Source: Acidiferrobacteraceae bacterium (GTDB lineage: Bacteria; Pseudomonadota; Gammaproteobacteria; Acidiferrobacterales; Acidiferrobacteraceae). From it: a stretch of DNA of 12,533 bases. Positions within the stretch are counted from its first letter, which is position 1; each line of letters opens with the position of its first letter. The stretch lies in the NCBI GenBank assembly GCA_027343725.1, contig DAHWKH010000010.1, positions 1 to 12,533 of the forward strand, in the 5' to 3' direction. The position numbers were made by a program, and so were the translations under genes. This document shows positions 7,910-12,533 of the stretch, piece after piece. Under the pieces are notes generated by a model that ran no database searches, had not been told where the DNA came from, and saw only the letters and a program-made list of their open reading frames with translations.

Positions 7910-8411
7910 AGCCGGGCCTTTCCATCAGGCGCGCGCGCAGGCCCTGAAGCGCCGCCTCCACCGCCGAGGCACGCACATGCGCGCGGTCGCCCGGGAAACG
8001 GAAGGTCTGGGCCTCGGTCCCCCGCCCATCCCCCCAGGCGATCACCACCGTGCCGACGGGACACGCGCGACGGCCCCCTTGAGGCCCGGCGATGCCGGTG
8101 ACGGCGATCGCCCAATCGGCCCCGGCACGTCTGCGCGCGGCCTCCGCCATGGCGCAGGCCGTGGCCTCGGAGACGATGCGCGCCGGGGCGACGGCCTCGG
8201 CGCTGAGGCCCAAAAGCGCCTGCTTGGCCTGCGGGCTATAGGTCACAAACCCGTACGCGAACCATTGCGAACTGCCGGGGCACTCCGTCAGGGCCGCGGC
8301 CACAAGGCCGCCCGTGCACGACTCCGCGACCGTCACCGTGAGGCCGCGGGCGACGAGGCGCGCGCCCAGGTCCCGGCACAGGGCGGTCAGTGATACGCGC
8401 TCAGCCACCAT
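7908..8411 (-). CDS. pncC: CinA C-terminal-domain protein, nicotinamide-nucleotide amidohydrolase (PncC)
   Basis: This is the stand-alone amidase form (167 residues) of the CinA family. It hydrolyses NMN to nicotinate mononucleotide and ammonia, recycling pyridine nucleotide produced for instance by DNA ligase. The motif VAESCTGG (28-35) with candidate nucleophile Ser31, FVTYSPQAKQALLG (55-68), AVTGIAGPQGG (103-113) and FPGDR (139-143) are all present. The N-terminal MoCF-like domain of full CinA (about 420 residues) is absent, as in E. coli PncC. The ATG at 8411 makes a 25-bp overlap with pgpA, indicating coupled translation. A position directly before recA is common for this family and was the origin of its 'competence' name, but no competence role is implied here. 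Confidence 0.93.
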   Translation of the reverse strand: MVAERVSLTALCRDLGARLVARGLTVTVAESCTGGLVAAALTECPGSSQWFAYGFVTYSPQAKQALLGLSAEAVAPARIVSEATACAMAEAARRRAGADWAIAVTGIAGPQGGRRACPVGTVVIAWGDGRGTEAQTFRFPGDRAHVRASAVEAALQGLRARLMERPG

Positions 8412-8863
8412 CCGCCCACCGCCAGCACGGCCCGGGCATAAACGCCCGCGAGCACGTCATCGGCCATGATGCCAAGCCCCCCGGGCCAGCGCTCGAGGGC
8501 CCGGATCGGATAGGGTTTGGCGATATCGAACGCCCGGAAGAGCGCGAACGCGGCAAGCCCCCACAAGGGCCTGGCGGGCACCCCCATCAGGGCCACACCC
8601 ATGCCCACGACCTCGTCCCACACGACCATCGCCGGGTCGCTCGTTCGCAGATCGCGCGCCGCGCGACCGCAGACCCCGACGCCGAGACAGAAGGCCGCGG
8701 TGAGACCCAGGCCGTAAAGGGGCAGCGAAAGCCGCGCAAGCGGCCACCACCACAGGGCGAGGCCGAGGAGCGAGCCCGCGGTCCCCGGCGCCCACGGGAT
8801 GCGCCCCACGCCGAAGCCCGTGGCCACGACGTGGGCTGCGCGACTACGAACGGAAATGCGCAT
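8387..8863 (-). CDS. pgpA: Phosphatidylglycerophosphatase A
   Basis: This integral inner-membrane lipid phosphatase removes phosphate from phosphatidylglycerophosphate to give phosphatidylglycerol. The 158-residue protein has PWAPGTAGSL (23-32), WDEVVGMG (82-89), LFRAFDIAKPYP (108-119) and MADDVLAGVYA (133-143), the motifs of the PgpA family with its acidic metal-binding residues. Hydrophobic segments lie at about 31-65, 88-110 and 138-155. The ATG at 8863 was chosen because MRISVRSRAAHVVATGFGVG matches the family start and GGGGGC precedes it. An ATG 36 codons upstream would add unrelated sequence antisense to the thiL end. It overlaps thiL by 20 bp and pncC by 25 bp. The thiL-pgpA pair is conserved, although the two pathways are unrelated. 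Confidence 0.95.
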   Translation of the reverse strand: MRISVRSRAAHVVATGFGVGRIPWAPGTAGSLLGLALWWWPLARLSLPLYGLGLTAAFCLGVGVCGRAARDLRTSDPAMVVWDEVVGMGVALMGVPARPLWGLAAFALFRAFDIAKPYPIRALERWPGGLGIMADDVLAGVYARAVLAVGGWWLSAYH

Positions 8864-9797
8864 AGCCCCCGGTCGCGGGCGCATAGCCCGCGGGCCCGCC
8901 CCGGAACACGAGCCCCGGTTCGGCCACGATATCGCCGATGTAATGAAAACCCCCGGGGACCTTGGCGGCAACGCCGTGCAAGGCGGTGAGGCGCTCCGGC
9001 GGCACCGTGAACACGAGCTCGTAATCGTCCCCGAAGGTCAGCGCCGCGTCATAACCCACGGTCGTGAAGGCCGCGTCGTAGGCATCCGAGAGCGGCAAGC
9101 GTCGCAGGTCGAGCGCGGCCCCGACCCCGCTTGCGTGCGTAAGGTGCCCGAGGTCCGCGACCAGCCCGTCGGAGACGTCGATCGCCGCCGAGGCGATGCC
9201 ACGCAAGGCCTGGCCCTCGGCGATGCGCGGCCGCGGGCGGTCGAGGCGCGCGAGCACCTGCGGGGCGAATTCCTCGGGCAGCGTCACGCGTCCCGCGCGC
9301 ATGAGAAAGCCGAGCGCGGCTTCACCCAGGAGGCCCGAGACATAGATGCGATCCCCGGCGCGCGCGCCCGCGCGCGTCAGCGCCTCCCCGGGCGGTACCT
9401 CGCCGATCGCCGTGATCGTGATCGTGAGCGCCCCATGCACCGTATCGCCGCCGATCAAGTCCATCGCCAGCTCGTCGGCGAGCCGGAAAAGCCCGTCGCG
9501 AAACCCGCCGAGCCAGGTCTCATCGATCGCCGGCAAGGCCAGGCTCAGCAAGAACCCCAGCGGGCGCGCGCCCATGGCCGCGAGGTCGCTTGCGTTGACC
9601 GCCAAGGCCTTGTAACCGACATCAAAACCCGGGGCGGCGTCCGGAAAGTGCACGCCCGCGACCAGGGTATCGGTCGTGAGCACGTGTTCCTGGCCGCTTG
9701 CGGCGAGCACCGCCGCGTCGTCACCGACGCCGAGGCGCACGGCCGCGTGGCGCGCGGGGCGCGTGAAGTAGGTGGCGATGAGACCGAACTCGTCCAT
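8844..9797 (-). CDS. thiL: Thiamine-monophosphate kinase
   Basis: ThiL phosphorylates thiamine monophosphate to thiamine diphosphate, the active cofactor. The 317-residue protein belongs to the PurM/SelD-like ATP-binding fold. It shows the N-terminal GVGDDAAVL (23-31), TTDTLVAGVHF (41-51) and GYKALAVNASDLAAMGARP (61-79), then GGDTVHGALTITITAIGEVP, AIDVSDGLVADLGHL and GDDYELVFTVP in the C-terminal half. These cover the Mg-ATP and substrate sites, and length fits (E. coli 325). The ATG at 9797 directly follows the nusB stop (TGAATG) and has GGAGG 8 nt upstream inside nusB. The nusB-thiL-pgpA order is standard in gammaproteobacteria. Confidence 0.97.
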   Translation of the reverse strand: MDEFGLIATYFTRPARHAAVRLGVGDDAAVLAASGQEHVLTTDTLVAGVHFPDAAPGFDVGYKALAVNASDLAAMGARPLGFLLSLALPAIDETWLGGFRDGLFRLADELAMDLIGGDTVHGALTITITAIGEVPPGEALTRAGARAGDRIYVSGLLGEAALGFLMRAGRVTLPEEFAPQVLARLDRPRPRIAEGQALRGIASAAIDVSDGLVADLGHLTHASGVGAALDLRRLPLSDAYDAAFTTVGYDAALTFGDDYELVFTVPPERLTALHGVAAKVPGGFHYIGDIVAEPGLVFRGGPAGYAPATGGYAHFRS

Positions 9798-10217
9798 TCA
9801 GCGCGCCTCCGGACCCCGCAGGACCTTGGCCGCGCCGTCGAGCACCGCGTTCACGAATTTGTGGCCGGCCTCGCCCCCGAAACACTTGGCGAGCTCCACG
9901 GCCTCGTTCAGGACGATGCGCCGGCTGAGCTCGGGGTGATAACGCAACTCATACACGCCGAGCCGCAAAACGGCGCGCTCCACCGGGTCGACCTCGGCGA
10001 GCGGCCGATCGAGATGCGGTGCAAGCAGCGCGTCGAGTTCCGCGACGTGCGCCGGCACCGCGCGGATGCGGTCCGCGAAATAGTCCTCGTCGAGCACCGC
10101 GGCGTGGTCGTCGCGCAGGAACAAGCGACCGATATCATGCGCCGCCTGACCGGTGACCTGCCACTGGTAGAGCGCTTGGATGACCGCTTGCCGGGCCCGC
10201 GCACGCGGCCCGCTCAT
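9798..10217 (-). CDS. nusB: Transcription antitermination factor NusB
   Basis: NusB pairs with S10 (NusE) on boxA RNA to form the antitermination complex for rRNA operons. The 139-residue all-helical protein is complete: RARARQAVIQALYQWQVTG (5-23) is the RNA-binding N-terminal helix region, followed by LDRPLAEVDPVERAVLRLGVYEL (69-91) and VLNEAVELAKCFGGEAGHKFVNAVLDG (102-128), the most conserved part. E. coli NusB is also 139 residues. The start MSGPRARAR at 10217 overlaps the ribH stop as ATGA, and the gene abuts thiL. The ribH-nusB junction is conserved widely in bacteria and suggests one transcript. Confidence 0.97.
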   Translation of the reverse strand: MSGPRARARQAVIQALYQWQVTGQAAHDIGRLFLRDDHAAVLDEDYFADRIRAVPAHVAELDALLAPHLDRPLAEVDPVERAVLRLGVYELRYHPELSRRIVLNEAVELAKCFGGEAGHKFVNAVLDGAAKVLRGPEAR

Positions 10218-10693
10218 GGACCCTTCAGACGACGCGCCAGATCGACCATTTCCAGCAGCGCAAGCGCCGCCTCGGTCCCCTTGTTCCCGGCCTTGGCCCC
10301 GGAGCGATCGATCGCCTGGGCGATGGTCTCGACGGTGAGCACGCCAAGGCTCACCGGAATGGCGTTTTGCAGGCTCACCTGCGCCAAGCCCTTGACGCAT
10401 TCGCCGGCCACGTAATCGAAGTGGGGGGTCTCGCCGCGAATCACCGCCCCCAGGGCCAAAAGGCCGTCGTAGCGGCCGGTCGTGGCCATGATCTGAGCGG
10501 CGAGCGGCAATTCGAAGGCCCCGGGCACGCGCACCACGGTCACATGCTCGGGGCGCGCCCCGTGGCGCGTCAGGGTGTCGAGCGCCCCCTCCAGGAGCCG
10601 CTCCCCGACGAAGGCGTTGAAGCGCGCCAACACCACGCCCAAACGCGCCTCGCCCGCGATCAGATGTCCGTTCACCACGACCTCCCCGCTCAT
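10214..10693 (-). CDS. ribH: 6,7-dimethyl-8-ribityllumazine synthase
   Basis: Lumazine synthase condenses 5-amino-6-ribitylaminouracil with 3,4-dihydroxy-2-butanone 4-phosphate, the penultimate step of riboflavin synthesis. It often forms icosahedral shells. The 159-residue protein has RFNAFV (24-29), VPGAFELPL (56-64), GAVIRGETPHFDYV (82-95) with the catalytic His91, GVLTVET (117-123) and NKG (137-139), all at substrate-binding sites. The ATG at 10693 overlaps the ribBX stop as ATGA, so the enzyme is coupled to the source of its four-carbon substrate. A short N-terminal MSGEVVVNGHL extension before GVVLARFN is normal. Confidence 0.97.
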   Translation of the reverse strand: MSGEVVVNGHLIAGEARLGVVLARFNAFVGERLLEGALDTLTRHGARPEHVTVVRVPGAFELPLAAQIMATTGRYDGLLALGAVIRGETPHFDYVAGECVKGLAQVSLQNAIPVSLGVLTVETIAQAIDRSGAKAGNKGTEAALALLEMVDLARRLKGP

Positions 10694-11805
10694 ACATCCC
10701 CCTCCGTTTCCGGCGCCACGTAATCGACCACTTCCAGGTTGAAGCCCGCAAGCCCCGGCGCCTTGCGCGGGTGCCCCAGGACCTGCATCCGCCGCACCCC
10801 GAGATCGACCAGGATCTGACTCCCAAGACCCACGGTGCGCATCACGCCGCGCTCGCCGGCGCTCGCTGCGCCCTCGCCTTCCTGAAGGGTCTTCAAACGC
10901 GCAAGCGTCAGCGCCGCGGATCCCGGCTGATCGAGCAACACCACCACCCCCTGGCCCGCGCGCGCGATGTAGTCAAGCGCGCGCGCCACGGTCCAAGAGG
11001 GCGGGTTGACGCAGCCCAGAAGATCAAGCAGGCTTTCCTGCACGTGGACGCGCACCGGCACGGGGCTTGCACCATCGATCGCGCCGCGTACGAGCGCGAG
11101 ATGCACGCGGTCCTCGATATCGTCCTGGTAGGCCACCTGGCGAAACGACCCATGGACGGTCTCAATCAACCGCTCATCCAGCCGATGCACGCTCGACTGG
11201 TATTGTAGGCGATAATGGATGAGATCCGCGATGGTGCCGATCTTCAGGTGATGGTGGGCCGCGAAGGCCTCGAGTTCCGGCTGGCGCGCCATCTCACCGT
11301 TGTCTTTCAGGATTTCGCAGATCACGGCCGCCGGCGCGAACCCGGCGAGACCCGCGAGATCGACGCCCGCCTCCGTGTGTCCGGCGCGCGCCAGGACGCC
11401 GCCGCGTTGCGCCATGATCGGAAAGATATGGCCCGGGCTTACGAGGTCGCGCGGCTTGGCATCGGGGGCGATGGCGGCCTGAATGGTGACGGCGCGATCG
11501 GCGGCCGAGATGCCGGTGGTGACGCCTTGGGCGGCCTCGATCGAGGCCGTGAACCGGGTGGCGTAGCGCGAGCCGTTCTCCTTGACCATCGGTTCGAGGT
11601 GGAGTTGGCGACAGCGCTCGGGCGTCAGCGTGAGACAGATGAGCCCGCGGCCGTAGCGGGCCATGAAATTGATCGCCTCCGGGGTGACGGCCTCGGCGGC
11701 CATCAGGAGATCGCCCTCGTTTTCGCGATCGGCGTCGTCCATGATCACGACCATGCGACCCGCCTTCAATTCGGCGATGATCTCGGAAATGGGACTTATC
11801 GGCAT
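10690..11805 (-). CDS. ribB: RibBX: 3,4-dihydroxy-2-butanone-4-phosphate synthase with degenerate GTP cyclohydrolase II-like domain
   Basis: The N-terminal domain (1-200) turns ribulose 5-phosphate into 3,4-dihydroxy-2-butanone 4-phosphate. It has DDADRENEGDL (23-33), ARAGHTEAGVDL (139-150) and CEILKDNGEMAR (163-174), all intact. The C-terminal part (about 205-371) aligns in position with GTP cyclohydrolase II. It lacks the zinc motif expected after RVH (normally ECLTGDxFGSxRCDC). At 252-265 it reads RVHVQESLLDLLGC with no Cys cluster. This is the hybrid 'RibBX' form described in Proteobacteria, so a separate ribA should exist elsewhere. The ATG at 11805 (MPISPISEIIAELKAG) is chosen at the family start, since the 47 upstream codons would run into the divergent gene. 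It heads the operon, and no FMN riboswitch fits in the 65-bp leader region. Confidence 0.93.
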   Translation of the reverse strand: MPISPISEIIAELKAGRMVVIMDDADRENEGDLLMAAEAVTPEAINFMARYGRGLICLTLTPERCRQLHLEPMVKENGSRYATRFTASIEAAQGVTTGISAADRAVTIQAAIAPDAKPRDLVSPGHIFPIMAQRGGVLARAGHTEAGVDLAGLAGFAPAAVICEILKDNGEMARQPELEAFAAHHHLKIGTIADLIHYRLQYQSSVHRLDERLIETVHGSFRQVAYQDDIEDRVHLALVRGAIDGASPVPVRVHVQESLLDLLGCVNPPSWTVARALDYIARAGQGVVVLLDQPGSAALTLARLKTLQEGEGAASAGERGVMRTVGLGSQILVDLGVRRMQVLGHPRKAPGLAGFNLEVVDYVAPETEGDV

Positions 11806-11813
11806 GGGATCTT

Positions 11814-11819
11814 TACAAT
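11814..11819 (+). promoter_or_regulatory. Possible -10 element for the pseudokinase gene
   Basis: TACAAT (5 of 6) lies 51 bp before the plus-strand start codon at 11871. The sequence 17 bp upstream, GGGACT within ribBX, matches only the GAC of the -35 consensus. It is the best plus-strand candidate in the divergent gap. Confidence 0.3.
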
Positions 11820-11842
11820 GGGTCTCGCCTGTGAGGCCCCGG

Positions 11843-11871
11843 ATTATGACTGACCGAAGGATGGGAGTCGA
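11843..11871 (-). promoter_or_regulatory. Probable promoter of the ribBX operon
   Basis: On the minus strand TCGACT (11871-11866, 4 of 6) and CATAAT (11848-11843, 5 of 6) are spaced by 17 bp. Transcription would start near 11836, giving a leader of about 30 nt before the ribBX ATG at 11805. The -35 reaches the start codon of the divergent gene, so the two promoters overlap in a 65-bp gap and could interfere or be co-regulated. Confidence 0.5.
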
Positions 11872-12533
11872 TGGAACCGCATAGAACCGGCCGTAACGAA
11901 CCGCAGGCGCCGCGGCTTGAACCCGGCCGGACACTCGGCTCCACACTCATTTTGAGTACGCTCGCGGCGAGCCCGCGCAGTCTTGTCTACATGGCACAGG
12001 ACTTGGCCCTCGACCGGCCGGTGGCCCTCAAGACCAGTCCCCGCGGCGCGTTGTCGGTGATCGCCGAGGGACGCGTGCTCGCGCGCTTCAACCACCCGCA
12101 CATCGTGACCCTCTACGGGCTCTGGGCCCAGCCCCCGACCTTGATCCTCGAATACTTGGTGGGTGAAACCTTGAAGGCCCGGCGCGCGCGCCTCGGCCCC
12201 TTGTCCGAGGACGCGGTGCGCGGTTGGCTGGAGGCGGTGGCCGGCGCGCTCGAGACGGTCCATGGCCACGGGCTTGCGCACGGGGCCTTGTGCGCCGATA
12301 ACGTCTTTCTCACGACCGAGCAGCGCGTGAAGCTGCTCGACTTCCGGCAGACGAGCCTCGGGGAGTCGCCGCCCATGCCCGCCGATGACATCCGCGCCGC
12401 CGGGCGCCTGATTCAGGACCTCCTCGGCAGCGAGGAGGGGATGCTTGCCGACATCGCGCGCGGGGCGCTCATCGGCCGCTACCCGACGGCGCGGGCGTTT
12501 AAGCGCGCCCTGGCCGCGGTCCCGGCGGCGCGC
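11871..12533 (+). CDS. Serine/threonine kinase-like protein, probable pseudokinase (3' end outside the window)
   Basis: The 221 residues seen have a Hanks-type kinase layout. VALK with Lys54 is in place, a likely alpha-C Glu66 precedes RVLARFNHPHIVTLYG (68-83), and the hinge is LILEYLVGETL. The catalytic-loop slot is HGALCADN (137-144) and the metal-binding slot is LLDF (155-158). Several catalytic parts are lost. The glycine-rich loop (about 28-40, TLAASPRSLVY) has no glycine. HRD is HGA, so the catalytic Asp is Ala139 and the loop Lys is Cys141. DFG is DFR. The activation segment is only about 15 residues with no APE motif before DIRAAG. Residues ~175-215 keep the C-lobe end. The fold is supported, but phosphotransfer is unlikely. 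The ATG at 11871 is the first after an in-frame stop at 11847, with GGGAG just upstream. What follows is unknown, perhaps a membrane or sensory domain. Confidence 0.8.
   Translation, partial: MEPHRTGRNEPQAPRLEPGRTLGSTLILSTLAASPRSLVYMAQDLALDRPVALKTSPRGALSVIAEGRVLARFNHPHIVTLYGLWAQPPTLILEYLVGETLKARRARLGPLSEDAVRGWLEAVAGALETVHGHGLAHGALCADNVFLTTEQRVKLLDFRQTSLGESPPMPADDIRAAGRLIQDLLGSEEGMLADIARGALIGRYPTARAFKRALAAVPAAR

Noticed and set aside
8799..10415. A 538-codon plus-strand frame opposite thiL and nusB
   Set aside because: Antisense shadow; thiL, nusB and ribH are complete and coupled on the other strand.
11806..11870. FMN riboswitch before the riboflavin operon
   Set aside because: The leader is about 30 nt and the whole gap 65 bp, too short for the roughly 140-nt RFN element, and its conserved blocks are absent.

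Overview
The window is chromosomal DNA from a GC-rich gammaproteobacterium. The gene order ribB-ribH-nusB-thiL-pgpA-cinA-recA-recX-alaS-lysC-csrA-tRNA-Ser-tRNA-Arg is a conserved gammaproteobacterial backbone (compare recA-recX-alaS-csrA-serV-argV in E. coli and alaS-lysC-csrA in pseudomonads). GC-rich codon use, long antisense shadow frames and strong core-gene conservation fit an Ectothiorhodospiraceae/Acidiferrobacter-like chemolithotroph, but genus is inference only.

Layout. Positions 11805 down to 1733 carry the core block, all on the minus strand. It begins with riboflavin genes (ribBX, ribH), then nusB, thiL and pgpA, a stand-alone CinA/PncC amidohydrolase, recA and recX, alaS, lysC, csrA and two tRNA genes. 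Most junctions overlap by 4 bp (ATGA, or CTGA at recA/recX) or abut, so the block reads as one or two long operons. Likely internal promoters lie before lysC and before each tRNA. Upstream of ribBX, a 65-bp divergent gap separates it from a plus-strand gene (11871 to the window end) encoding a kinase-like fold with degenerate catalytic motifs.

Positions 1-1732 are accessory DNA lying directly beyond the 3' end of the tRNA-Arg gene. They hold a complete SoFic-type Fic AMPylase gene, a 341-bp non-coding stretch with a cluster of TGTCGA/TCGACA dyads just upstream of fic, and a scar. At the scar, the first 22 codons of a DUF2130 gene (translationally coupled to fic) are joined tail-to-tail to the 3' end of a HipB-like transcriptional-regulator gene.

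How the genes work together. RibBX and RibH make the 3,4-dihydroxybutanone phosphate and the lumazine ring for riboflavin. NusB serves antitermination. ThiL makes thiamine diphosphate, PgpA makes phosphatidylglycerol, and PncC recycles pyridine nucleotide. RecA and RecX form the recombinase and its modulator. AlaRS, LysC, CsrA and the tRNAs link translation, aspartate-family amino acids and global post-transcriptional control. I see no clear new multi-gene system. The best leads are the Fic/DUF2130 scar with its dyad cluster, the predicted pseudokinase, the non-canonical recX start, and the internal LysC beta-subunit start.
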